Source of the DNA: Pyropia yezoensis
Lineage: Eukaryota > Rhodophyta > Bangiophyceae > Bangiales > Bangiaceae
Direction of reading: 5' to 3'
DNA length: 64,000 nt
Assembly (NCBI GenBank): GCA_009829735.1
Contig: CM020618.1
Span: 6,946,627 to 7,010,626, forward strand
Program-made: the position numbers and the translations under genes
Shown here: one piece after another, positions 31,370 through 40,852 of the stretch
How the letters are laid out: each line of letters opens with the position of its first letter
How positions within the stretch are numbered: the first letter of the stretch is position 1
Notes under the pieces: model-generated
Told to the model about the DNA's origin: nothing
Databases searched by the model: none
Seen by the model: only the letters and a program-made list of their open reading frames with translations

Positions 31370-33641
31370 GTAGGGGGGGCGGGGCGAGCAACGGTGTGCC
31401 GTCGGCGCCCATATAAACGCGGGAGAAGTGGCGCGTATGTGTGTGGGTGTGGTGGGGAAGAGGACTGGTCCCCCACTGTAGATGCACCGGGGTTGTTCAC
31501 TTTTTTTTTGTTTTTTTCAGGGCAGCGGACGCCCCCGGACAGCAGCCGACGACGCGGACGGTGTCCCCCCTTTTCTTTTCCCGCTGCCAGCCTGGTGCCT
31601 CATCTGCCTGGCCTTCTCGCCCTTCGGAGTCCCCTCGCGACGGGGTGTGGCAGCAGAGCTCCGCGGGTGGCAGCGGGTGGCGGGGTTGGCCGTGGAGCCC
31701 CGTCTGCGGTGGTGCGTGAGGATGCGCGGTTCGCGTCTCGCGGGACGGGCGAGTCGCACCTCCCCATGTCGTTCTCAAGGTGGAAGACCGATCGGTGACC
31801 AACCGCCAGTACTACTCGCCCGTACGGGTACGGCACAGGGGCCCTTCACTTGCACGGCTTCAACCACGCGCAGGTTGTCTCCACGGGCGCCCAGGTGTTC
31901 GAACACCTAGAGTTCAAAACGATAGGCACGGAGGGGAAGGGTGGGAGGAGGACGGGTGTGGGGGAGGAAGCATGCCTCCTGCAGCAATCGAGCGTCGGCG
32001 CGAAGTACTCCCCGTGTTCTCCATCTCTTATCTCTCTTGCCAGCCATGAGCCACACTAATTGTATACACTGCTCAGTGCGAACACGCGCGTACACGAGGA
32101 CGTAAGTCCAACAAGTCTCATGCACTACATATGTACGGAGCAGTTCGCACTCGCTCGATTGGGCGCTGCTCATGGGGGGCCCCAAATAAAGCGCGCGCAC
32201 CCACCCCAGCACTGCCGCCAAGGTGGCCATCCGCCCACATCCCGCCCTATCAGCCGCAGCCAGACCCTCTCCCGTCGACGCGCCTGCCCGCGCGCTCCCC
32301 CTGCCGCGCGCCGACCCCTCGTCCCCTCCCCCCGCCCCGCCCACCGACCCCCCTCCCCCCACACCACACCACTGGCATCCCCTCCCCCCCCCCCCCCTCC
32401 CCCCCGTCGGTGAAACTCAATAAAAAGAATGGTGCTGGCCGACGCGGTCGCCCTCGCTGTCACCACTGTCACCCCTGCGGCCGCCGTTGCCGCCGCTGCC
32501 GCTACCGCTGGGCGGCCACAGTGTCCACCTGCCCGCGCGGTGGTGGGGGGGGTGGGGCCCGCCCGCCCCCCCCCGCTGCACCGGCGGTTGCGTTGCTGCC
32601 GGGGGTGAGACCGCGACGCAAGCGGCGTCGGCGGCCAATTCTCGACTGCTGCCGCCGCTCGCCTCCCCCAGGCTCTCGGCCGCCCTCCTGTCGTTGGTTT
32701 GGTGTTGGGCCCCACACCACCCCCCGGGGCAAGGCAAGCGGGGGGGGGGGGGGGCGGCGGCGGCGGGTTGCTTCCCTTGTGAGGCCCAACCTTCCCCCCC
32801 TCCCCATCCCCCACCTTTCCAACCTCCGTCTACATCGCGAGCTGGTTTCGGCACAGGTGCCTCTCTCTCCCCGCTGTGCACGGTCCGTGGCCCGCGGCGC
32901 CTTTCGTCCTGCCCGCCTGCGTCCTGCACGGGTGCAGCGTCCCGCTGCCGCTGCCGCCGCTTGCTGCTTCCCCCTCCATCCTGCGCCCCCCCCCCCTCGC
33001 TTGCGCGGGTGCATCCCCTCTCCCTGGCAGTGGCTGCTGGCCTACTTTGGGGAGGCCGTCCCCTCTTCTGTGGGCGGCAGTCCCCCGCGCTGGTGTGGCG
33101 GTGCGCGTGCGCGGGGGTGGGGTGCTGCAAGCGAGTAGTTGGGCAGGGCGCGGGGGGGGGGGGGGGGGAGGAGGGTGTTGGGGGGGGTGGGGGACGGAGG
33201 TTGCCGCCCTGCCGACGGTCCTCACCTGGGCGTGGCTGGCCGTTGGTTGGTGGCTGCGGCGTCTGGGGGGGGCGGGGAGTCTTTTGCGACTGTGCGTGCT
33301 GCGGGAGCGCAGTGGGTGTGTGCATAGGGGGGGGGGGGAGCCACCGCTGTGGTTGGGGACTGTCGTCGTGCCGCAGACGTTGGCTGTGCTCCCTCCACCA
33401 ACTCCCTCCCCCCTCCCCGCCCCTCCTCCTTCACTCTCACCCCCACGCCCCCCCGTCAACGGACGTTTTGCTTCTCATGTCTTGTCGCCCCCCCCGCGCA
33501 CCCTTCTGGCCACTCTCTTTTTGCAGTCCATTGGCCTTCTCTGCGTGAGCCGGCCGGCGGTGGTGGGTTGCCAGTACCACGGTGGGTGGGCTGGGTGGGC
33601 TGCGTCACCGCCGTTGGCTCCGTGCCACGGGTGGCGCCGCC
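31370..33641. other. Intergenic region with homopolymer tracts and the kinase 5' region
   Basis: Contains a TATA-like ATATAAACG (31411-31419) and a strong pyrimidine tract ending in CAG (about 31500-31520). A small unassigned ORF lies at 31850-32059 (with HGFNHAQVVSTGAQVFEHLEF). There is an AATAAA near 32415. Long C and G runs occur near 32385-32405, 32740-32756, 33152-33170 and 33327-33338. A second acceptor-like tract (CTCTTTTTGCAG, about 33514-33525) lies upstream of the kinase ATG and may end a 5'-UTR intron. No gene is firmly supported. Confidence 0.45.
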
Positions 33642-35276
33642 ATGGGTTCCTCCTCTTCCAAGACGCGGAAGTCGTCGGCGCTGGTGCCAGGCCTCGAATT
33701 CGCCTCCCCGACAAGCACCGTGAGCAGCCCGGCAAGCAGCGGCAGCCCCGGCAGCAACAGCGGCATGAGCAGCCCCGACCTTGGCGGCAATCATCACCAC
33801 TCCTCTTCCCACACCCGCTCATCGCAGCCGGTGAGCATGCGCGGCTTCCAGTTGCGTTCCATGTCCCGCCGCGGCCGCACGGGTAGCACCCACGCGGGCG
33901 GGGCGGCCATATCCGCGAGCTCCCCGTCGATGGGGTCTGTGTTTGGGGGCAGCGGCACGGGCGGTAGCAGCGGGGGCGGAACCAGCGGCAGCGCCACGCC
34001 GGTCCAGGCGCCCAATGAACTGTTTGAGTCGACGCCTGGGTTGGTGGTGGAGAACCCGATGCAGCCACGCGGAGCGCTCAGCCCAAAGGCGGCGGAGATT
34101 GAGGCGCGCACGTACGCAGCGGCGGCCGCAAGATCCGGCGGGAGCGGTGGTGGCGGCGGTGGCGGCGGCGGTGGTGGTGGCAGTGGCGGTGGCGGTGGCG
34201 GTGGTGGTGGTGGTGGCGGCATGAGCTCCCCTGGTGCCTCGACGGTGCGGTCGAGGGCAGAGGCGGGCTCGACGGGTGTGCTGGGGCCGCTGCCGTCGGG
34301 CAGCGGTAGCGGGATGGTGGCCATCAATAGCGGCAGCGACGGGGCGGCGGGTTTATCCCCCGAGATGCGGATTGCGTCGCTGGTGGCAGGGGCGGCAGGG
34401 GTGACGACCAACGCCGAGGACCAAGCAGCGTTGGGGGACTGGCTCATCCAGTATGACGAGGTGACGCTGGGCAAGACGATTGGGCACTCGAGCTTTGGCA
34501 CCGTCAATGAGGGCCGCCTCAACGGCACACGGGTGGCGGTCAAGACCATCAAGCGCGGAGTTGGAAAAGACGCCAACGCCAGCAACAGCATCGAGTCGAT
34601 TGAGAACTTTAAGAAGGAGGCGCGGCTGAACAGCAAGCTCCGTCACCCCAACATTGTGCTCTTCATGGGCGTTTGCGTAGAGCCCGCCCACGTATGCATT
34701 GTAACGGAGCTGATGGAACGGGGCAACGTGCGGGACCTGCTGGTGGGTCCACCTGGGGGCAAGCCCGTCAAGCTGGACTGGTCCATGCGGCTCTCGTGGG
34801 CCATGGACACGGCCATGGGGGTTGCCTACCTGCACAGCCGCAGCCCGCCAATGATCCACCGGGACCTCAAGACGACCAACCTGCTCGTCGACAGGGGGAT
34901 GAACGTCAAGATCTGTGACTTCGGGCTGTCTCGCTTCCAAGCCGCGGACAATGTCATGTCTGCAGTGGGGACTGTGCAGTTCGCGGCTCCCGAGGTGCTC
35001 AAGCATGAGAAGTACACCGAGCTCGCTGACGTCTTCTCCTTTGGCACCGTCATGTGGGAGCTGTACACTCGGCAGCGGGTGTTCAAGGGGGTACCACAGA
35101 TTGAGGTGTACAAGGCTGTCATCCAGGGCTCCATGCCCGTCATTCCCAAGACGGTCAACGCGACGTTTGCGGCACTGCTGCGGGACTGTTGGGCTCTATC
35201 TGCCACCTCCCGACCGTCCTTCCGGGAGATCTTAACCCGGCTGGAGAAGGTTCGGGAACAAGAAAAGTTTGCATGA
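33642..35276 (+). CDS. TKL/Raf-like protein kinase with N-myristoylation-type start (544 aa)
   Basis: The start is the ATG at 33642 in a perfect GCCGCCATGG context. The frame extends 20 codons further only to a non-ATG start. The N terminus MGSSSSKTRK fits an N-myristoylation signal with following basic residues, suggesting membrane tethering. Residues 10-260 are low complexity, including a long Gly run (about 166-195). The kinase domain occupies about 268-540: Gly loop IGHSSFGTV (280-288, with Ser in place of the second Gly), catalytic Lys301 (VAVKTIK), HRDLKTTN (H406-D408), DFG (426-428), an APE (AAPEVL) and a subdomain XI Arg (SRPSFREIL). HRDLKTTNLL and the DWSMRLSWAMDTAMGVAYLH style are typical of TKL (Raf/CTR1-like) kinases, so Ser/Thr specificity is likely. 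No ligand-binding or Ras-binding domain is visible. Confidence 0.9.
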   Translation: MGSSSSKTRKSSALVPGLEFASPTSTVSSPASSGSPGSNSGMSSPDLGGNHHHSSSHTRSSQPVSMRGFQLRSMSRRGRTGSTHAGGAAISASSPSMGSVFGGSGTGGSSGGGTSGSATPVQAPNELFESTPGLVVENPMQPRGALSPKAAEIEARTYAAAAARSGGSGGGGGGGGGGGGSGGGGGGGGGGGGMSSPGASTVRSRAEAGSTGVLGPLPSGSGSGMVAINSGSDGAAGLSPEMRIASLVAGAAGVTTNAEDQAALGDWLIQYDEVTLGKTIGHSSFGTVNEGRLNGTRVAVKTIKRGVGKDANASNSIESIENFKKEARLNSKLRHPNIVLFMGVCVEPAHVCIVTELMERGNVRDLLVGPPGGKPVKLDWSMRLSWAMDTAMGVAYLHSRSPPMIHRDLKTTNLLVDRGMNVKICDFGLSRFQAADNVMSAVGTVQFAAPEVLKHEKYTELADVFSFGTVMWELYTRQRVFKGVPQIEVYKAVIQGSMPVIPKTVNATFAALLRDCWALSATSRPSFREILTRLEKVREQEKFA

Positions 35277-37553
35277 GCGGTAGGGGGGAGCCCTGGCGGA
35301 AGTGAGGAAGGGGCGTCGTGGTGTTTGTTTCGGGACGGCGCCGGTCGGGCTGTTGTCAGTCGTCGCCGCAAGAAGATCCATTATGAAGAGGATAAAAACA
35401 AGTCATAAACACGCACGGTGTCTGCTTCTGCGTGCCGTCTGTGCCGACCAAAGATGCTGCTTGGGGGTTCTCAAGTCGGGCAGAGTAGTGGCGAGACAGC
35501 GACCTCATCATGACATCATGACATCGCAGGGCACGTGTGGCGTCGGCCGACCCTCAGGCCAAACTGCGTGTCTGTCCCGTCAGGCGATCAGGGGCGGGGT
35601 GTCTGGGAAGTCCCAGTGTCATGCACGGAAGTTGATACAGCAATGATGGAATGCGCCTGCAGACACAGCCAGCTGGCTGCGAACCCGATAGCGCATCAAA
35701 CTGCTGACGCGATGTCGGGTGATACATGGCTTCACAAGCTCAAGAGTTTCCCGACACCCACCCGACCACCGGCAGGACTGGCACACCATGGGCGTACAGC
35801 TCGTGAAGTAGGTGTGTAGACATATCTGGCTGTACTGTACATACAGCTGCAGGGATTTGCAGCCCATCTGGGTGTGTCTGCTGTACGGAAGCCTTCTCTT
35901 GGGCCCTGTGAGGTCTGTTCTGTGTGTGGTGCAGTACGAGGCGATACATAGAAGTGTGCTGTGCTGGACCGCTCCACGTCACCATCAGGCGCGCCTGTGT
36001 CAAGAACTGTCGGATTGGTCTAAATAGCCCGACATCAATTTGCACTTACTGACAGAAAACAATCAATCCGACAATTGCGCGTGCCGCGTGGATAAGCCCA
36101 CAACTTCCATCAACAATCAAATGAGAAAGTAGGCCGAGCAACACACGACTCCGCGGAGACAGCCAGTCGCGCCGAGGACCATCAAAGATTTACTGTACAG
36201 CAGATTGTTGTCAGCCACACGTGGTGGTGAGCATGGACAGTTGCCACTCCGAGGCGGTCCAGTGTCTGATGCCGACCCATCCCCCGATGCGTCTCCCCCT
36301 GCACCGCCGCCCCTCGCCACGGGTCCCTGAGGAAGGTCTTTCTAGAGTGGCCGCAGATGGCATAGAGAGGATTTCCTTCGCAAGCCCTGTCCGCCCAAAA
36401 TCCGTGTCACCGAGCGGCACGCGTTGAGATGGGAGGCCGCGCCACGTTGCGAGCGTTGGGAGTCCCCTTCCCACCCTCATGGACATCCCCGCTCGAGTGC
36501 GGACCCTTGCACCAGGCGCCCCGAATGCGCTATACAGGGGGATCAAAAAAAATACCGCATCATTTGCTGGTTTTTTTTGGTTGGTTGCTGGGGGAAAGAC
36601 GAGTCTGGGCGCCGGGGCCTCTGTCTTGACCGCACGGCAAGGGTTCCCACAGGCCTGCTGTTGGCTTTTCTTTTGAACCAAACGAACGACGCCAACAGGG
36701 TGAAACGGTGGATCGGCGCCGAAAGAGTCCAACCCAGACACCCGCCCCGTGTGCCGTGGTTGTGGCCCCACCTGGCGTGCCGCGACCCGTGCGGTCAGCC
36801 TGTCGTGCTCGAGGTGCAGCCCCCGGCGTCCCTGCAAGCCACGAGAGTCGGGGGCCCTTTTTCGGAGACGCTGGGGGGGGGGTTCTCCCAGTGCACGGCT
36901 GGCCAAAACTCACGCGCCACAGCCGCAGCAGAGCCCACCGTTGAAAGCATTTAGGACCAGCGGCGGGGGCGGCGCGAGCCACATCCTCTCCTGGGCACCT
37001 GGAAGCCGCTGAGCGGCACCTCACACCACAGACCTACGGGGCCCTCCCTCGCCTTGCGTGCGCGTCCCAGAGGTGTTCTGCGGCACCAGTGAGGATACGT
37101 ACCCCTCCTGCGGTCGTCGAGGCGCCCCATGAGTGAGCAACTTGCCACAACGCCGAAGACCGTGTGCACGGTACCCCCTGTGTGCCTCTGCAACGTTGTG
37201 TCCTGCAGTACAGTACCTTACCGGGCGGGACACTGTCGCTGAGGACCATCAACCGTCTTGTATGTTCGTCAGCTGCCACTCAACCGGTGTTTGGAGCACC
37301 CCATTTTCCGGCCATCCTTTTGCAGTGTTTTGTGCTGAGGGCCGGACAACGACCGCAGACACCGTGCGCCTTCGTCCGTAGTCGGTGAGGCTGCGTGCAG
37401 TTCTTCCGACGCTTTCGCTGGCCGTCGACTGGAAGAGGTCTCTCTCCTGGGTGGGTACCCGGTAGCGTACCCTTCCGCTCCCACCTGTGTCTGAGACTCG
37501 TCTAGTGTCGTGAGCTCCTGCCTGTTCCAACCCGCATCCACGCCGCCGCCGTC
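35277..37553. other. Intergenic region between the kinase and co-chaperone genes
   Basis: About 2.3 kb with only short overlapping ORFs and no recognised protein. Contains small A and T runs (36544-36582) and a CATCATGACATCATGACATC direct repeat (about 35507-35526). Confidence 0.5.
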
Positions 37554-40427
37554 ATGCCGGAACGCCGCCGCCGCGGTCAAGACCCCGTCGATGCGGCTGA
37601 GGCGCACTGCCTATCGGGCAACGTAGCGTTTCACCGGCGCGACTGGCCGGCAGCTATACGATGCTACACCGCCGCTATCCGGGTGCGGTCTAGCGCAGGT
37701 CTTCCTTCAGACCGGCGTCTGATGAGCAACCGCTCCGCTGCGTGGCTTGCGCGCGCGGAAGACGTTGTTCAGGTGGCGGGTGGAGAAGACGTGGACGACC
37801 ATCCTCCAGGGGGTGTGGGCGTCGCTGCATGTCTCGCACACGCCGCCCGAGATGCTGCGCGATGCGTCAAGGTGGACCCGGCGTGGCCAAAAGGCTGGTT
37901 CCGCCTCCACTCGGTGTTCCTGGCGGCGGGCAATGAGGCCGAGGCGGCAGAGGCTCTTCACCGAGGGCTTGCGAACTGCCCTCCGGATGAAGACTTGCGG
38001 CGTGCGCTGGAGCGGCTGGAACGAGGAATGGTGGTCGCGCGGGCCAAGCCGGCCGTTACATCCTCTTTGGCCGCGGCTGAGTCGTGCAAAGCACCAGTGG
38101 ATCGCACCTGTGTTGTGGAGAGTGGGTGCAGTGTGGTCAGTCGCAGCAGCAGCAGCGACGATGCACTGTCGGGCAGCCTGACGTCTCCGGCTGAGCAGCT
38201 GCGGGATGTGGGCCGCGTACGCTTTCTCGCCGAGGATTGGGACGGGGCCATTGAAGCATTTACCGAAGCAGTTGCCGTGGCTGCGCGGGCCCGGCTGCCG
38301 GCCGATGCGGACGCGCTGTCCGCCCGCTCGGCCGCCTACCTCCGCAAAGGCCTGGACGCCGCCGATGATGTCGTGAAAGGGGGCATCCATTGCGCGATGG
38401 CGGCTGCCTGTCTCGATCGAGCCACTTCCGATGCGAAGACATGCGTAGCAGTCAAGCCAGACTGGGCTGACGGCTGGCTGCGGCTGGGAGCCGCTTATGC
38501 GGCGCGGGAATTGTCCGACTTGGCGGCAGAAACGTACCACAGGGGGCTGGCCAGCTGTCCAGACAACATTGACCTCAAACGGGCGCACGAGGTGGCCGTT
38601 CAATGTTTGAAAGGTGAGCAGACGGCGAAGGGGCGAACCGAGTGGACTCGGCAGCCCGACGAGGATGGGCATGCTACAGAGGCTGATACGGAGGCGTCCC
38701 CGTTGGGCCAGTCGACCGTGAAGCCGCTTCCGACAACGCCTCATCAGCAACTCTATGAAGACCAAGACGACCTCCCACGCGCAAATGAGTCGCAGATGCC
38801 CCGCACCATGTCGACGACGTCCAGCCCGCTGACACAGTCGAGCCCCGCGTCGTCTCTTGGCGGTCTAGACCCAGGGGAAGACCACGAGGACGAGGCCAGC
38901 GAGAGCTGCTCCGATGCGGCGCGGTCGCACGCGAGTGATTCCTTCTCTAGCGGGTGGTTCGGCCGCCGCCGAAGCTCTGCTCGGGTGAGGGCACGACATG
39001 ACCGGACAGTTCCTGCCCCCGCCCCTCTCGCTGGTTTTGCGCCTGGGGAGGACGATGGCACGTCGGCTGCCTCGGATGACAGCGGTCACCGACCGGCTGT
39101 CGAGCGCCGCCCTGTGGACACATCTATGTATGACGTGCTTGGGGTCACCCACAATGCTTCACCTGCGGCCATCCGTCGGGCCTACTATGTGGCCGCCAAG
39201 CAGGTGCACCCTGATCGTAACCTCAACGATCCGGAAGCGACGGCCAAGTTCCAGGAGCTGGCCGAGGCCTACCAGATCTTGTCCGACCCTGACTCCCGCG
39301 CTCAGTACGACGCGCACGGTACCGTGGACGGGGAAGGGGTGCTCACGACCGACCCTGCCACGCTTTTCACCGTAGTCTTTGGCGGCGACCAGTTCAAGGC
39401 ATACACCGGCGAGCTGCAGGTTACTGCTCAGGCGGCCAATGCGGATGCCGACGGAAACCCACCGGACGAGGCTACGCTGACGCGGATCCAGACCGAGCGG
39501 GTCGAGGCGCTTGCGAACCAGTTGACCGAGCTCATCCAGCCATGGGTGGATGGTGACCACGATACCTTTCGGGCCTGGGCTGACGCCGAGGCTTCGCGGC
39601 TTGTGGAGGTCAACTTCGGTGCCGCAATGCTTCATACCATTGGCTACGTCTATGTCCACACAGCAGCAATGGCGTTGGACGGTCGTCTCCCTCGCTTGCT
39701 AACCGCTGGCCGCTACACATCCCACCGGCAGGCCGCCCAGCGGAGAGCGCACCGCGCGGCAGAGAGGCTGCTTGAGTCTCAGGCCAAGATGCGGTCCCGC
39801 CTGGCTGCCGCCCGCGCGAATGGCACACCTCTGTCCGAAGAGGAGGCCCGTGCTGCATCGCTGGCCATGACCGAGACTGCCATCGCTATGTTTTGGAAGC
39901 TCACCGTCACCGACGTTCATGACACGCTCGACGCTGCCGCGCGACGCGTACTGGAAGGGGTGGACCTACCGGCCGATGCGGAAATGCAGGTGGCAGGCGA
40001 GGCGGCCTTGGCCGATCCGTGGGCGAGCGGGTCCGATCGGCGTCCTCAGGGTGGTGCGGCCCGTCGCAGCCGGGGCGCTGCGTCCGTACACGATGGGCCG
40101 GCGGACCGGCCGGCTGACCAGTCCGCACCTCGCCCCTGGGCTGAGCGGTCGGCCAACGCTCCCAGCGAGGCGGCCCGCCGTCGGTTTTCGTCTGGGGCGA
40201 CCGACGCGGGCTGCCGCCCGTTCCCCGCAGCCGCGACACGTGCTGATGCTCCTGGCTGCGGGCCGCGGGGCATGCCCGGCCGGACTGCGGGGCGGTCCAT
40301 TAAGGGGCTTCTTCGCGGTAAGAGCGGGTTGCCCAACGGCGTTGCCGCTACGACCCGTGCGGAGGTGCTGGTGGAGCGGGCGCGGGCGGTTCGGCTGCTG
40401 GGCAAGGTCTTCATGAACCCCCAGTAA
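37554..40427 (+). CDS. TPR-J-DnaJX co-chaperone (957 aa)
   Basis: The ATG at 37554 follows GCCGCCGTC. Two related TPR blocks lie at about residues 12-140 (GNVAFHRRDWPAAIRCYTAAI ... HRGLANCPPDEDLRRA) and 213-345 (GRVRFLAEDWDGAIEAFTEAV ... HRGLASCPDNIDLKRA). They look like an internal duplication of a three-TPR, Hop/STI1-like unit. A Ser-rich acidic linker follows. The J domain is at about 525-589 (YDVLGVTHNASPAAIRRAYY...FQELAEAYQILSDPDSRAQYD), with the HPD triad intact near 552-554. Residues about 605-815 match the DnaJ-X domain seen after J in CAJ1/DJP1-type proteins (FTVVFGGDQFKAYTGELQV, FGAAMLHTIGYVYVHTA, FWKLTVTDVHDTL). The predicted role is to recruit and stimulate Hsp70, with the TPRs binding Hsp70 or Hsp90 C-terminal tails, in the cytosol or at organelle import. 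The tail is Arg/Ala/Pro-rich. No signal peptide is seen. Confidence 0.9.
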   Translation: MPERRRRGQDPVDAAEAHCLSGNVAFHRRDWPAAIRCYTAAIRVRSSAGLPSDRRLMSNRSAAWLARAEDVVQVAGGEDVDDHPPGGVGVAACLAHAARDAARCVKVDPAWPKGWFRLHSVFLAAGNEAEAAEALHRGLANCPPDEDLRRALERLERGMVVARAKPAVTSSLAAAESCKAPVDRTCVVESGCSVVSRSSSSDDALSGSLTSPAEQLRDVGRVRFLAEDWDGAIEAFTEAVAVAARARLPADADALSARSAAYLRKGLDAADDVVKGGIHCAMAAACLDRATSDAKTCVAVKPDWADGWLRLGAAYAARELSDLAAETYHRGLASCPDNIDLKRAHEVAVQCLKGEQTAKGRTEWTRQPDEDGHATEADTEASPLGQSTVKPLPTTPHQQLYEDQDDLPRANESQMPRTMSTTSSPLTQSSPASSLGGLDPGEDHEDEASESCSDAARSHASDSFSSGWFGRRRSSARVRARHDRTVPAPAPLAGFAPGEDDGTSAASDDSGHRPAVERRPVDTSMYDVLGVTHNASPAAIRRAYYVAAKQVHPDRNLNDPEATAKFQELAEAYQILSDPDSRAQYDAHGTVDGEGVLTTDPATLFTVVFGGDQFKAYTGELQVTAQAANADADGNPPDEATLTRIQTERVEALANQLTELIQPWVDGDHDTFRAWADAEASRLVEVNFGAAMLHTIGYVYVHTAAMALDGRLPRLLTAGRYTSHRQAAQRRAHRAAERLLESQAKMRSRLAAARANGTPLSEEEARAASLAMTETAIAMFWKLTVTDVHDTLDAAARRVLEGVDLPADAEMQVAGEAALADPWASGSDRRPQGGAARRSRGAASVHDGPADRPADQSAPRPWAERSANAPSEAARRRFSSGATDAGCRPFPAAATRADAPGCGPRGMPGRTAGRSIKGLLRGKSGLPNGVAATTRAEVLVERARAVRLLGKVFMNPQ

Positions 40428-40611
40428 GAGCCAGGGGGCCGGGTGGTTGGGAAAGAGGGGAAAAGTAGCACAAGGTCTTCGCGTGTGAGTCAAAGGAACA
40501 CTCTGCGCTTATCTATACCCTGACCTTTGCTGGCCCGTGTAGCCCTCCCACCCGCCAGAGTGGACCCACGGGCGGGATCGATCGGAACAGAAAGAACAAA
40601 CGCACCGCCGG

Positions 40612-40616
40612 GTCCT
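40612..40616. repeat. Target-site duplication GTCCT, left copy (copia)
   Basis: Matches 45415-45419 and flanks the copia LTRs exactly. Confidence 0.95.
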
Positions 40617-40823
40617 TGTCCTGGTGCAAACCAAGGCGCGTTCGCCATTCCATTCTCGGACCAGACGGCCACACGCCGTGACCCTAAAGGTCCCCGTGCA
40701 CCCGCATAGATCCCCACTCAATCTCCCCTCGATCGGGTCGATCGCGGGGCCCACGCAAATCCCACTCGGACATTCTGTCCCACTGCGGGGTCACCGGTGC
40801 CGTACTGACCGTATCCCCCAACA
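40617..40823 (-). repeat. Copia 3' LTR (207 bp)
   Basis: On the minus strand it runs from TGTTGGGGGATACGG to CCAGGACA. It matches 45208-45414 throughout. Confidence 0.95.
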
Positions 40824-40832
40824 CTCCCCCAC
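40824..40832 (-). other. Copia polypurine tract
   Basis: The minus strand reads GTGGGGGAG directly before the 3' LTR. Confidence 0.75.
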
Positions 40833-40852
40833 GGCTACGGGGGCCACGCTAA

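Noticed and set aside
29590..31500. 636-aa minus-strand ORF opposite the DDT C terminus
   Set aside because: Low-complexity mirror of the plus-strand Ala/Pro-rich coding region. No motif or plausible start.
32131..33548. Several 200-350-aa ORFs on both strands of the C/G-rich spacer
   Set aside because: All are Pro/Arg/Gly/Cys-rich, mutually overlapping and interrupted by homopolymers. None has a domain.
36211..36906. 231-aa minus-strand ORF between the kinase and co-chaperone
   Set aside because: No recognised motif. It overlaps three equally open ORFs on the plus strand and contains A/T runs typical of noncoding sequence here.
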